Assembly (NCBI GenBank): GCA_031265355.1
Contig: JAISCT010000047.1
Location: forward strand, 1 to 64,000
Length of the DNA stretch: 64,000 nt
Direction: 5' to 3'
Source of the DNA: Oscillospiraceae bacterium
GTDB taxonomy: Bacteria > Bacillota > Clostridia > Oscillospirales > UBA929
Shown: positions 25,199 through 33,968 of the stretch, piece by piece
How the letters are laid out: the number at the start of each line of letters is the position of its first letter
Position numbering within the stretch: position 1 is the first letter of the stretch
Made by a program: the position numbers and the translations under genes
The notes under the pieces: generated by a model
What the model was told of the DNA's origin: nothing
Database searches by the model: none
The model's input: the letters and a program-made list of their open reading frames with translations, nothing else

Positions 25199-26395
25199 TC
25201 ACGCGCGGGGCCGCTCGGCCGTAACAGGCCGGCGGCTCTGGAGCAGACGGCGGATCCGCATGGTCGGCTCCAGCAACTCGCTGATAGAGCGGTCGTAGTT
25301 GAGGGTATCGATGATGTAGGAGATGTACTTGGACATGTCCACCTCCCGATACCAGGGACGCGCCTTCAACGCATCGGTGCGATAGATGAGATTTGTGGTG
25401 AAGACCTTGTCGAAGACGCCCTTCTCATACGCCTCGTCAAACCGGGACAGCCCCTCGCAGAAGAGGCCGAAGGTGCAAAACACCAGGATACGGCGCGCGC
25501 CCAGCGACTTCAAAATGTTCGCGATGCTGAGGATGGAGTCCCCGGAGGAAATCATGTCGTCCACCACGATGATATCCTTCCCCGCCACGTTATCACCCAA
25601 AAATTCGTGCCGCACAATGGGGTTGCGGCCATGTTCCATGCGCGTGTAGTCTCGCCGCTTATAAAACATCCCGAGGTCCACGCCAAGCACCGACGAGTAA
25701 AAGATGCATCGGGCCATGCCGCCCTCGTCGGGGGAGACCACCATCAGATGCTCCTTGTCCACCATGAGATCCGGATAGGCCCTGAAAAGCGCCTTCAGCA
25801 TCTGGTACGTGGGCGGCACATTCTCAAACCCTTTGAGCGGCACGGCGTTTTGCACGCGGGAGTCGTGGGCGTCGAAGGTGATGATGTTTTCCACACCCAT
25901 CGTGGTCAGCTCCTGCAGCGCCAGCGCGCAGTCGAGCGACTCGCGGGCGAAGCGGCGGTGCTGGCGGCCCTCGTACAGCATGGGCATGATGACCGTGATG
26001 CGCCGGGCTTTCCCGCCGGCCGCCGCGATGATCCGCTTGAGGTCCTGGAAGTGGTCGTCCGGACTCATCGGGACCACTTGGTTGTACATGGAGTAGCTGA
26101 CCCCGTAATTGAACATGTCCGTCAGGATATACAGGTCGTACCCACGCACCGACTGCCGGATAAGCGCCTTGCCCTCGCCAGTGTTGAACCGGGGACAAGC
26201 GGCCCGCACCTGAAACCGGCCCTCGTCGGAGGTCGGCGGCGCCGCGTCCAGTGTGAGCTGCCCCACGGATTGGGCGTCTTCCGAGCGCCAGTGCGTCAGA
26301 TAAAAGTCGATACGGGAGATCATATCCTCGCAACCACGCATTCCAATAATTCCCAGTGCTCCGTAGGGCAGCGAAGGCGTCTCTTCATAGATCAT
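25199..26395 (-). CDS. ribose-phosphate pyrophosphokinase (long, divergent form)
   Basis: A 398-residue protein of the PRPP synthetase family. Conserved parts are FTTN- and DAHDSRVQNA-like ATP-binding elements, a metal/ATP region ITFDAHDSR, the flexible loop KRRDYTRME and the PRPP loop VVDDMISSGDSI. It forms 5-phosphoribosyl diphosphate from ribose 5-phosphate and ATP for nucleotide, His and Trp synthesis. It is about 80 residues longer than standard PrsA (about 315), with an N-terminal extension and inserted loops, like a second form found in Clostridia. ATG at 26395 follows AGAGGTG by 8 nt. A standard prs copy may lie elsewhere. Confidence 0.85.
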   Translation of the reverse strand: MIYEETPSLPYGALGIIGMRGCEDMISRIDFYLTHWRSEDAQSVGQLTLDAAPPTSDEGRFQVRAACPRFNTGEGKALIRQSVRGYDLYILTDMFNYGVSYSMYNQVVPMSPDDHFQDLKRIIAAAGGKARRITVIMPMLYEGRQHRRFARESLDCALALQELTTMGVENIITFDAHDSRVQNAVPLKGFENVPPTYQMLKALFRAYPDLMVDKEHLMVVSPDEGGMARCIFYSSVLGVDLGMFYKRRDYTRMEHGRNPIVRHEFLGDNVAGKDIIVVDDMISSGDSILSIANILKSLGARRILVFCTFGLFCEGLSRFDEAYEKGVFDKVFTTNLIYRTDALKARPWYREVDMSKYISYIIDTLNYDRSISELLEPTMRIRRLLQSRRPVTAERPRA

Positions 26396-26438
26396 TGTGC
26401 CCACCTCTATTCTTCTCATACGCTTCTCACATTTTTCG

Positions 26439-27341
26439 TCAGGGTCGGCCTTTCGCGTCTTCTCCCCGCGACAAAAGCGGACCCGCATACGCCGCCACGG
26501 CGTCTGAAAGCGCCTCAAATTCCGGTATCCCCAACGTCTCGCCCCGCACCGACGGCGCAAGTCCGCAGGAGGCTATCAGCGCCGACAGCTCCTCTTTCGG
26601 GAGCGGCAGGGCCGACGCCAACGCGTTTTGCAGCGTTTTGCGGCGCTGCCCGAAAGCGGCCCTCACCAACCGGAAAAACACATCCTCGCGGCGCAGCGGC
26701 CGTTTTTGGCAGACCATGTGCACGACGCTGGAGGTCACGCGCGGCCGGGGCAAAAACGCGTCCGGCGGCACGTCGAAGGCAATGGCCGGGCGCGCATGGA
26801 CGCCCACATACACAGAGAAAGCGCCGTACGCAGGCGTGCCGGGGTCGGCGCACAGGCGCTGCGCCACCTCTTTTTGCACCATGACCGTCAGGGCCGCAAA
26901 TAGCCCGGACCCCAGCAGACGCGTGAGCACCGGCGTGGTGACGGCATAGGGGAGGTTGGCGCACACCACCGGGCGGCGGCCCGGAAAGTGCGCGGCGACC
27001 AGCGCCGGCAGGTCCAGGGTCAACACATCCGCCCAGAGCACGTCCACATTGCCGAGCCCCGCCAGGGTCTCGGCAAGCACGGGCCGCAGCGACACATCCA
27101 CCTCGGCGGCCACAACGCGCCGGGCCGCCCGCGCCAGCGGGCGCGTGAGCGCGCCCAAACCGGGCCCCACCTCAAAGACGTCTTGGGTCCCGTCCAGCCC
27201 TGCGCACCGTACGATGGCCCGAGGCACCCAGTCCGCCGTGAGGAAGTTCTGCCCCCGCGCGCGGGAAAAACGAAACCCGTACCGGGCCAGCAGGGCGCGG
27301 ATGTAACGCGCGTCGCACAGCCGCTCGTCTTCTCCTCCCAT
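26439..27341 (-). CDS. rsmA: 16S rRNA A1518/A1519 N6-dimethyltransferase
   Basis: Rossmann-fold methyltransferase of about 300 residues. The SAM-binding motif I is VFEVGPGLGALTRPLA, the catalytic motif IV NLPYAVTTP, and the N-terminus has GQNFL as in all KsgA/RsmA proteins. It dimethylates two adjacent adenines near the 3' end of 16S rRNA late in 30S assembly. ATG at 27341 has GGAGG 5-6 nt upstream; the frame extends further only through GC-rich non-coding sequence. The prs-like gene follows 43 bp downstream on the same strand. Confidence 0.93.
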   Translation of the reverse strand: MGGEDERLCDARYIRALLARYGFRFSRARGQNFLTADWVPRAIVRCAGLDGTQDVFEVGPGLGALTRPLARAARRVVAAEVDVSLRPVLAETLAGLGNVDVLWADVLTLDLPALVAAHFPGRRPVVCANLPYAVTTPVLTRLLGSGLFAALTVMVQKEVAQRLCADPGTPAYGAFSVYVGVHARPAIAFDVPPDAFLPRPRVTSSVVHMVCQKRPLRREDVFFRLVRAAFGQRRKTLQNALASALPLPKEELSALIASCGLAPSVRGETLGIPEFEALSDAVAAYAGPLLSRGEDAKGRP

Positions 27342-27509
27342 GGCGTCCTCCCTCCGTCCGGCAACCAAAAATGCCGGCCGGCGGCGCCGGCGGGCGGGGC
27401 GTTCCCCCTGTATTGTAGCAAAATTCCTCCCCTGCGTCAATTGGGTCCCGCTAACAAGGGTACGCTGACAACGCCTCGGGATAGGATTTTTCTGCGCCGG
27501 GACGTAATT

Positions 27510-27538
27510 TTGCGGGCGTGGGCACACGATACTATAGT
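27510..27538 (+). promoter_or_regulatory. promoter of the FliK-like/FlhB-like pair
   Basis: TTGCGG (27510-27515) and TATAGT (27533-27538) are separated by 17 bp, 62 bp upstream of the first start codon. The divergent rsmA starts about 170 bp away. Confidence 0.6.
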
Positions 27539-27599
27539 AGAGGAAAGTGAGGGCGCGCGGACGCCCCCGCTTGGCGCGTGGAGAGAAACGAGGTTCGTC

Positions 27600-29465
27600 A
27601 TGAGGATCGATGCATCTATGTCGCCGGTCGGCCGGGCGCCGGCCGACGCGCAGGAATACGGCCGCTTTGCGGCTGTGGGCAACGTGCTGGAAGCAGAGGT
27701 GCTGACCGCCGCCGGGCGGCAGCTCACGCTCCGGCTGCCGGACGGAGCGGTTGTGTCGGCACGCAGTGAAACCGTCTTACAGGCGTCGCCCGGCGACACA
27801 CTGTGGCTGACCGTCTCCGGGCAGTCCGACGGGACGCTTCTGGTAAAGGCGGCCGACGGGCGCCCCGACGCCCGTTCGCTGCTGCACCAGTGGAAAGCCG
27901 GGCAGACCCCTCAAAATGTGCGCCTGGTTTCGGCGATGCTGAACGCCGGTCTGCCGCCAGCGGAGCGTTTGTTCCGGTGGCTGGCCTCGGCCCTCGTCTC
28001 CATCCCCGACATCACCCCGGAACAGGCCGTGTTCCTGCGGGCGCACAACATCCCCCTCGACAAGCAGTCCGTCGCCTTTTTGAACCGGATGAGCCGGCAG
28101 GACCTGATGCTCGGCCGGCAGCTCATCGATCTGATCGATCTGCTTTTTCCCGCCGCGGACATGGCCGGCCGCGCGGACGCACCTCTGGCCGGACGCGCCG
28201 CGGTCGGCCAGGCGTCCGCCAGTACGGGCGCCGCGAACGTGCTTCGAGGCATCGCGCCCGGATCTGCGACAGAGGCGCCGCCGGCCGTGCCGGAGACAAA
28301 CCCTGTACCGCCCGCACCGGCCGCGGCCGAGCGTATCTCAGGCGGCGCGGTCCACCGGGAGGCCATTTCCCCGCACACGGCGGCTTCACTTGAGACAGAG
28401 ATCCTCGCCATCTTCGGCCGCGGCGCCGCGGCCGATCCGGCCGGGGGCACCGGGCTGCCCGGGGTGGTAAACATCGACACCCTGCGCGCGATGATCCGCG
28501 CGGTGGCAAACGACCCGGCCGCGGCGCCGTGGCCGGCCGATAGGGCCGAGCCAGCCCCGCCGGCAGCGGCCGCCGGGGCAGCGGTCCGGCCGACCGGAAC
28601 CATGGCCGTATCTGAGGCGGACGCGGACGCCGCCGCCCCACGCCCGCCTGCGGCCCCGGCGCCGGAGGGCGCGACAGCGATCGGGCGCATCCCGGCCGAT
28701 CTGGCCCGTATCGTCGGCACATTTGGGACCGCCGGGACCGCCGGCGCCGCCGGGACCGTCAAGCCTCTCTATGTGCCCGAGGCAGCCAAGACAGGTATGG
28801 CAAACGGCGCCGCCAGGCCGCCAGGGGCTCCGGACAAAACAGACGCCCCCCCCCTGCGCGCGGCGCTGACCGGACTCTTTCGAGACATCCGGCCGGAACA
28901 GGCCGACGAACTGCCCCGCGCGATGGATGCGGATCTGGCCCGGCGTCTCCTCGACACGCTGCACGCCGCGGGCGAGGAAGCCGCCGCCCGCCCGCCCGCC
29001 GAACGGGTGCAGGCGGAGGCGGCGCTGCGAGACATTGCCGCCGGCGTGCGCTTCACGCAACAGCTCGGCAACTTCGCAGCCGTGGTCCAATGGCCGGTCA
29101 CGCTGAACGGGCAAGAGACGACGGCCGAACTGTACGTCTTCGGCGACGACGGCGCGCACAGCCGGCTCGACCCAAAAAACGCCACATTGTTTCTCTCCCT
29201 CAACACCGCCCACATGGGGCGTGTGGAGGCGCTTGTCAAAGTCATCGGGAAGCATGTGGAGTGCGACTTTCGGCTGCCGTCAAAGGAACAGGCCGATCTG
29301 GCGCGGACCGCCTCCCCGAAGCTCGGCGCCCTGCTCACGGGCGTCGGATATCGGTTGACCCGCTCCTCCTTCATTCAGCTGCTGGAGCCCGCCGCCGGCC
29401 CTCTGGCCGTGGCGGAGGCCCGGGCGTTCTTCGACCGGCGCTACCGCTTCGACCGGCAGGCCTGA
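27600..29465 (+). CDS. FliK-like hook-length-control-domain protein (YlqG-like)
   Basis: A 621-residue protein in three parts. The N-terminal part is a beta-rich domain (VLEAEVLTAAGRQLTLRL). The middle is a long Ala/Pro/Gly-rich low-complexity region (about residues 185-430). The C-terminal domain ends in a FliK/Flg_hook-like section: TAELYVFGDDG, LNTAHMGRVEALVKV, LEPAAGPLAV. The following gene is an FlhB C-terminal homologue. The same pairing occurs in Bacillus subtilis as ylqG-ylqH, outside the flagellar operon. ATG at 27600 has GAGG 6 nt upstream. Role unknown; it may be a remnant of, or regulator for, an export apparatus. Confidence 0.72.
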   Translation: MRIDASMSPVGRAPADAQEYGRFAAVGNVLEAEVLTAAGRQLTLRLPDGAVVSARSETVLQASPGDTLWLTVSGQSDGTLLVKAADGRPDARSLLHQWKAGQTPQNVRLVSAMLNAGLPPAERLFRWLASALVSIPDITPEQAVFLRAHNIPLDKQSVAFLNRMSRQDLMLGRQLIDLIDLLFPAADMAGRADAPLAGRAAVGQASASTGAANVLRGIAPGSATEAPPAVPETNPVPPAPAAAERISGGAVHREAISPHTAASLETEILAIFGRGAAADPAGGTGLPGVVNIDTLRAMIRAVANDPAAAPWPADRAEPAPPAAAAGAAVRPTGTMAVSEADADAAAPRPPAAPAPEGATAIGRIPADLARIVGTFGTAGTAGAAGTVKPLYVPEAAKTGMANGAARPPGAPDKTDAPPLRAALTGLFRDIRPEQADELPRAMDADLARRLLDTLHAAGEEAAARPPAERVQAEAALRDIAAGVRFTQQLGNFAAVVQWPVTLNGQETTAELYVFGDDGAHSRLDPKNATLFLSLNTAHMGRVEALVKVIGKHVECDFRLPSKEQADLARTASPKLGALLTGVGYRLTRSSFIQLLEPAAGPLAVAEARAFFDRRYRFDRQA

Positions 29466-29510
29466 CGCGGCGGCGCCCTCGATAAAATGGTGCAAGGGAC
29501 GTGATTGAAG

Positions 29511-29828
29511 ATGACCCGGTGGAAAGAGCGACCGCTGCGCAGGGAGGCGGCCGCCCTGCAGTTCGACGCGGAACACGACGACGCGCCGCGCGTGGTGGCC
29601 GCCGGACGCGGGCTCACGGCGGCGCGCATCGTCGACACGGCGCGCGCCCACGAGGTCCCCGTCCACATGGACCCGGAACTGGCGCACACTTTGAACGAGA
29701 TCGGCCTCGGACGGGAAATCCCGCCCGAACTCTACGCCGTCGTGGCGCAGATCCTGCTCTTTGTCTGCGACATGGACCGGAGACTGGGGGCGGACGGGAC
29801 GCGGACGGGACCCGCGGATACGCGCTGA
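29511..29828 (+). CDS. FlhB C-terminal-domain protein (YlqH-like)
   Basis: A 105-residue protein that matches only the cytoplasmic C-terminal domain of the flagellar export switch FlhB. Key parts are AALQFDAEHDDAPRVVAAGRG, AHEVPVHMDPELAHTLNEIG and REIPPELYAVVAQILLFV. The membrane part of FlhB is absent, and so is the NPTH self-cleavage motif, as in B. subtilis YlqH. It could bind export substrates or the FliK-like protein encoded next to it; this is inference. The start is ATG 29511 or TTG 29505, both near AAGGGA; the former is used. Confidence 0.78.
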   Translation: MTRWKERPLRREAAALQFDAEHDDAPRVVAAGRGLTAARIVDTARAHEVPVHMDPELAHTLNEIGLGREIPPELYAVVAQILLFVCDMDRRLGADGTRTGPADTR

Positions 29829-29844
29829 CGACCGCAAAATGCCC

Positions 29845-29873
29845 CATTGCCTTTGTGCACGTTTCATAGTATA
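29845..29873 (+). promoter_or_regulatory. promoter of the SRP RNA gene
   Basis: TTGCCT (29845-29850) and an exact TATAAT (29868-29873) with 17-bp spacing lie 30 bp upstream of the SRP RNA 5' stem. Confidence 0.8.
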
Positions 29874-29903
29874 ATCAATGTATTGCATCTGGCAGTCGTT
29901 CTT

Positions 29904-30185
29904 CCGCAAGACCGCACTAGTCGGGGAGCCGGCGGTGCCCTGTCACCTGCAACCCGCCTCAGCAGGGATGAATCCCCGCCGGCGGGGCCGCGATGTGTCG
30001 TCAGCCCCGGGTGTGCAGCGATGAGGAGCCGGTCTTGCGCAACGGGAACCCGTGAACCATGTCAGGCGGGGAACCGAGCAGCATTAAACGGCGCCTCCCG
30101 TGTGCCGCAAGGGCGCCGTCTCCGAGCCGGCGGCCCGGGTAACGGACGGATCGCGCGCCTCAACGGCGGGTGTGCGGTCTTGCGG
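29904..30185 (+). ncRNA. ffs: signal recognition particle RNA, large Alu-type
   Basis: The 5' end CCGCAAGACCGCAC pairs with the 3' end GTGCGGTCTTGCGG, closing a rod of about 280 nt. The Alu-side sequence CTAGTCGGGGAG...GGCGGTGCCCTG is typical of Firmicutes. The apical SRP54-binding part GTCAGGCGGGGAACCGAGCAGC carries the asymmetric loop of helix 8. It directs membrane-protein targeting with Ffh. As in Bacillus it lies directly upstream of dnaX; the RNA 3' stem ends 26 nt before the dnaX start. Confidence 0.9.
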
Positions 30186-30211
30186 GAGAACGACGCCCCG
30201 GGGAGGGCCAC

Positions 30212-31861
30212 GTGTACAAGGCGCTGTATCGGAAATGGCGGCCGCTCGTGTTCGCCGACGTAGTCGGCCAGCGGCATGTCACCGAGACCCTGAAAAACGA
30301 GTGTATGGCCGGGCGGCTGTCACACGCCTACCTGTTCACCGGCACGCGGGGGACAGGCAAGACGACGTGCGCCAAAATCCTCGCCCGGGCCGTCAACTGC
30401 GAGGCGCCCGTGGCGGGCGACCCCTGCAACCGATGCCCCTCCTGCCTCGGCATTTTAAACGGCAGCGTCTTGGACGTCGTCGAGATGGACGCCGCCTCCC
30501 ATACGGGGGTGGACAACATCCGCGCGCTGCGGGAAGAGCTGGTCTACACGCCCGCCGCCGTGAAGCGCCGGGTGTATATCATCGACGAGGTCCATATGCT
30601 GTCCTCCGGGGCGTTCAACGCGCTTCTCACGGTGCTGGAGGAACCGCCGCCCCACGTGCTATTCATCCTGGCCACCACCGAGATGCACAAGGTACCAGCC
30701 ACCATCTTGTCCCGCTGTCAACGTTTCGCCTTCCGCCGCATCGCCCCCGCCGACATCGGAGCGCGGCTGCGCGCGGTGGCCGCCGGAGAAGGTTTCTCCC
30801 TCACCGGGGAAGCCGCGCTGCTGCTGACCCGGCTGGCGGACGGATCTTTGCGCGACGCGCTGTCGCTGCTGGACCAGTGCGTCACCGCCGGGCCGACCCA
30901 AGTGGACGAGTCGGCCGTCTGCGATGCGCTCGGGTTGGCGGGCCTCACACAGATTTCCGATCTGGCCGCCGCCGTGGCCGCACGGGAGGCCGCGCGGGCG
31001 CTGTCCCTCTTCGCCGATCTCGTGGCGGCCGGACGAGACATGGCCTCGGTGTTGGACGAGCTCTGTGTGCTGCTGCGGGATCTGCTGCTGTCGGCGTACA
31101 CCTCGGATCTGCCGTCCCTGTCCGGGATCGAGATCGACGGAGCCGCCGCGCAGTCCCTCGCGGCGCAGTTCGGGCGGGCCCGGCTGCTGTCGGCGATCGC
31201 CTTCATCCAGGAGGCGCAGGGGCTGATGGCGCGCGGCGGCAACCGGCGCGTGGACATGGAACTCTGTCTGTTGCGGCTTTGTGACGAGCGTCTCTCGGGC
31301 GACGCGACGGCGCTGGAAGCCCGCGTGGCGGCCCTGGAACAGACGCTCGGCGCACACCCGACGCCGGCGGTCGGCTACGGTCCGCGGCCGGAGGCGGGGC
31401 CCACGGCGCCTTCCCCGACGGCCGCCGGGGCGGCGGCGCCCGCGGCCGTACCGGCCGCGGAGACGGGCGGCGCAAAGACCATCGACACAAAGACGCGCGA
31501 CACGGAGGCAAGCGGCGTGAAGGCAGGCCCTGCGGAGGCAGACGCCGCGGAGGCGCCGGCGGATTTCGCCGCCATGTTTTTGCAGGCGCTTGGGGGAGAG
31601 ATCTCCCTGTTTTCCGCCGCGCTGCTGCGCGGGGCGCACTTCACCGTCCGGGCTCACGAACTGCTCATCGCCGTCGAGGCGCACGAGTTGGAACGCCTGC
31701 GGGACAAAGGCCTGCTCGACACGCTGGCCCGTGTGGCGGCGCATGTCCTCGGGCATCCGGTGGAGATCACCGTTTCCACGGGCCTGCCGCCGTCCCCGGC
31801 GGCTGACCGGCTGGAGGCACTGCTCCGCCGGGGCGAGGGCGTGATCCGGGTCGAACCTTGA
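30212..31861 (+). CDS. dnaX: DNA polymerase III subunit gamma/tau
   Basis: A 549-residue clamp-loader ATPase. It begins VYKALYRKWRPLVFADVVGQ and has the Walker A GTRGTGKT at about residues 44-51. A zinc module CEAP...CNRCPSC, Walker B YIIDEVHMLS and sensor 1 ILATTEMHKVP follow. Domain III is followed by a Pro/Ala-rich linker and a short tau-like C-terminal domain. It loads the sliding clamp at the replication fork. GTG at 30212 is preceded by GGGGAGGG; the frame continues upstream only into the SRP RNA. Confidence 0.93.
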   Translation: MYKALYRKWRPLVFADVVGQRHVTETLKNECMAGRLSHAYLFTGTRGTGKTTCAKILARAVNCEAPVAGDPCNRCPSCLGILNGSVLDVVEMDAASHTGVDNIRALREELVYTPAAVKRRVYIIDEVHMLSSGAFNALLTVLEEPPPHVLFILATTEMHKVPATILSRCQRFAFRRIAPADIGARLRAVAAGEGFSLTGEAALLLTRLADGSLRDALSLLDQCVTAGPTQVDESAVCDALGLAGLTQISDLAAAVAAREAARALSLFADLVAAGRDMASVLDELCVLLRDLLLSAYTSDLPSLSGIEIDGAAAQSLAAQFGRARLLSAIAFIQEAQGLMARGGNRRVDMELCLLRLCDERLSGDATALEARVAALEQTLGAHPTPAVGYGPRPEAGPTAPSPTAAGAAAPAAVPAAETGGAKTIDTKTRDTEASGVKAGPAEADAAEAPADFAAMFLQALGGEISLFSAALLRGAHFTVRAHELLIAVEAHELERLRDKGLLDTLARVAAHVLGHPVEITVSTGLPPSPAADRLEALLRRGEGVIRVEP

Positions 31862-31912
31862 TTTCGCAAGCGATCACGCGGCAGTTTCTAAGAGAGAAGG
31901 GAGGAAAGGCCG

Positions 31913-32242
31913 ATGGCCAAACATTTTCAGGGCGGCGGCATGGGCGGCGCCAATATGATGAAACAGATGCAAAAAATGCAGCAGGATATGTTGCGCGTTC
32001 AGGAGGAGATCGAGGCCAAGATCTTCACGGCGTCCGCGGGCGGCGGCGCCGTGACCGCCGCGGCCGACGGCAAGCGGCAGCTCCTGTCGGTGACACTGCA
32101 GCCGGACGTCGTCGACCCGGAGGACATCGAGATGCTCCAGGACCTCATCGTAGCGGCGGTGGGCGAGGCGCTTCACATGGCCGAAGACGAGATGTCCCAG
32201 GCGATGCAGCGCTTCACAGGCGGCCTTCGCCTGCCGTTTTGA
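31913..32242 (+). CDS. YbaB/EbfC family nucleoid-associated protein
   Basis: A 109-residue DNA-binding protein with a Gly/Met-rich N-terminus (GGGMGGANMMKQMQKMQQDM), a helix with QEEIEAKI, and the core AADGKRQLLSVTLQPDVVDPED. It binds DNA as a dimer. The gene sits in the conserved order dnaX-ybaB-recR, 52 bp after dnaX, with a GGAGG site upstream of ATG 31913. Confidence 0.93.
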   Translation: MAKHFQGGGMGGANMMKQMQKMQQDMLRVQEEIEAKIFTASAGGGAVTAAADGKRQLLSVTLQPDVVDPEDIEMLQDLIVAAVGEALHMAEDEMSQAMQRFTGGLRLPF

Positions 32243-32296
32243 CCACTAGTGTACTGTGTCACCTAGACGCCGCCGGCGCCGGGAGGAGGGTTTATT

Positions 32297-32896
32297 TTGA
32301 CGCCGTATCCACCGCTGATGGAAACACTCATCGACCAGTTCGCGCGCCTGCCCGGCATCGGACGCAAATCGGCCGCGCGGCTGGCGTTTCATGTCCTGTC
32401 CCTGCCTGCCTCGGACGTCGAGGCGTTTGCCGATACCCTCCGGGAGGCGCGGCGGGCCATCGGTTGCTGCCGCGTGTGCCAGAACCTCTCCGACAGCGAG
32501 ATCTGCCCCATCTGCCAAAGCGGGCACCGCACGCCGTCTGTCATCTGCGTGGTGGCGGACCCGCGCGACGTGGCGGCGCTGGAGCGCACCCGGGAATTCA
32601 AGGGGCGCTACCACGTGCTGCACGGCGTGATCTCGCCGATGAGCCACATGGGGCCGGACGACATCCGCATCGCGGAACTCGTTGGGCGGGTGAGCGCGGG
32701 CGGCATCGAGGAAGTCATCATGGCGACCAACCCCGACACCGAGGGCGAGGCGACGGCGCTGTACATCGCGCGCCTGCTGCGCCCCTTCTCTGTGCATATC
32801 ACGCGGCTGGCCTACGGCATCCCCGTGGGCGGGCACTTGGAGTACGCCGACGAAATCACGCTGGCCCGCGCGCTGGAGGGACGCCGGGCTCTCTGA
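32297..32896 (+). CDS. recR: recombination mediator protein RecR
   Basis: A 199-residue protein. The helix-hairpin-helix FARLPGIGRKSAARLAFH is followed by a four-cysteine zinc finger CCRVCQNLSDSEICPIC, and a Toprim domain with VVADPRDV and NPDTEGEATALYI closes the protein. It works with RecO/RecF to load RecA on gapped DNA. The start is TTG at 32297: GGAGGAGGG lies upstream, and the N-terminus (M)TPYPPLMETLIDQF matches the family, whereas the next ATG would cut into it. Confidence 0.93.
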   Translation: MTPYPPLMETLIDQFARLPGIGRKSAARLAFHVLSLPASDVEAFADTLREARRAIGCCRVCQNLSDSEICPICQSGHRTPSVICVVADPRDVAALERTREFKGRYHVLHGVISPMSHMGPDDIRIAELVGRVSAGGIEEVIMATNPDTEGEATALYIARLLRPFSVHITRLAYGIPVGGHLEYADEITLARALEGRRAL

Positions 32897-32907
32897 ATCG
32901 GTCCTTT

Positions 32908-32976
32908 TCTAATGTGGGTTGCACCTGCAACCCACATTAGAAATTCTTGTTTTTTGTTGCCGCTTCGCGGCAACAA
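32908..32976. repeat. 69-bp two-hairpin repeat element, copy 1
   Basis: The first hairpin has perfect 18-bp arms (32906-32923/32926-32943) and a 2-nt turn. The second has 14-bp arms (32950-32963/32967-32980) with loop ttc. The same 69-bp unit recurs at 37812-37880 with only a handful of mismatches. The second stem is flanked by T's 5' and A's 3' on both strands, so it is not a classic terminator. It lies between convergent recR and yycI-like genes. Confidence 0.85.
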
Positions 32977-33047
32977 AAAACTAAACGAAAAAGGCGGTTT
33001 TCGTGTGGGCGCTCAAATGGGCGTCCACATTGTTGTACCCAAAGCCC

Positions 33048-33884
33048 TCACATGGGCAGCATCTCATGCACGCGGCGGTTTTCGTCCACGTAGAAGACGC
33101 CCTGGTCGGTCACGATGCGCCACCAGGGAGCCAACCGGGTCAGATCCGGAGGCGCCGCCGCCGCGACGAAGCCGAGCCGGGCCGACTCGATGCGCGTGAG
33201 GGGTTGTCCGGCCGCGGCCCGCGCGTCCGTCAGGGCAAGCAACGCCTCGGCGGTCGACGGTCCGGGCGGTTCGCCGGCGGCGGGGTGCAGCACACCCCAC
33301 AACCAGCAGCCGTACACGCTGTCGAGGCCGCCCGTCTCGTCGTAGCGCAGCGCCACATAGGCGTTCCACACCGGCCGCTCCGCTATTTTCTGGGGCAATG
33401 TGATAAGCCCGGCGTCCCCCAGGGACGGGAGCGGTTCCTCGCTCTCGCGGGTCAAAAAACCGGCGTTTGTCAACAGGCGCCGCGCATCCTCCATGATGTC
33501 GTCCTCCGGCGTTTGGGGCGTTTCGTATTCCAGCGAAAAGAGGCCGCCGCCGCGAAACTGCATCCACCCCGCCCCGCCCGTGTAGAGCGTGATGTATCCA
33601 CCTTGGTCGACCGGAGCGGCGGCCCCCAAAAAGCGGACCGCCAACGCCGCCTCCCGGTCTGTGTCGCGCGGCAGGTAGTGGACCTCGACGCGCTCCTCGG
33701 GCAGAGGAACCCCCTCCTGGCTCAGCATCACACCCTGCGCCGCCAACAGCGCAGTCAGATCGGCCCACATCTGCGTCCCGGTGTGCCGCGTCTCTTCGCG
33801 GCGGGCATAATAGACTCCGCCCATCAAAAGATTCCCAAACAGCAGGCAAACGATCAAAAGCCACTTGATCTTCGGCCAATTCAT
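33048..33884 (-). CDS. yycI: YycI-like regulatory membrane protein of the WalRK system
   Basis: One N-terminal membrane segment (KIKWLLIVCLLFGNLLMGGVYY) is followed by an extracellular domain with repeated beta-hairpins, ending with ITDQGVFYVDENRRVHEM. In Bacillus YycH and YycI contact the WalK sensor in the membrane and tune its activity. Identification rests on size, topology and position as the fourth gene after walR-walK-yycH; sequence similarity in this family is low. ATG at 33884 with GGTGGGG 6 nt upstream is preferred over the ATG at 33905. Confidence 0.78.
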   Translation of the reverse strand: MNWPKIKWLLIVCLLFGNLLMGGVYYARREETRHTGTQMWADLTALLAAQGVMLSQEGVPLPEERVEVHYLPRDTDREAALAVRFLGAAAPVDQGGYITLYTGGAGWMQFRGGGLFSLEYETPQTPEDDIMEDARRLLTNAGFLTRESEEPLPSLGDAGLITLPQKIAERPVWNAYVALRYDETGGLDSVYGCWLWGVLHPAAGEPPGPSTAEALLALTDARAAAGQPLTRIESARLGFVAAAAPPDLTRLAPWWRIVTDQGVFYVDENRRVHEMLPM

Positions 33885-33968
33885 CTCAAACCCCACCCAA
33901 AACATACGAAAATATACAATTTTGTCGCAATATATTGCAATAAAATCTATATAGATTCCCAGTAATTG

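Noticed and set aside
23805..25298. 497-codon open frame on the plus strand
   Set aside because: Antisense to the AI-2E family transporter, charged low-complexity translation, runs through the tRNA-proximal spacer.
32945..32985. second hairpin of the 69-bp repeat as a rho-independent terminator
   Set aside because: The stem is preceded by T's and followed by A's on both strands, the reverse of a terminator tail.
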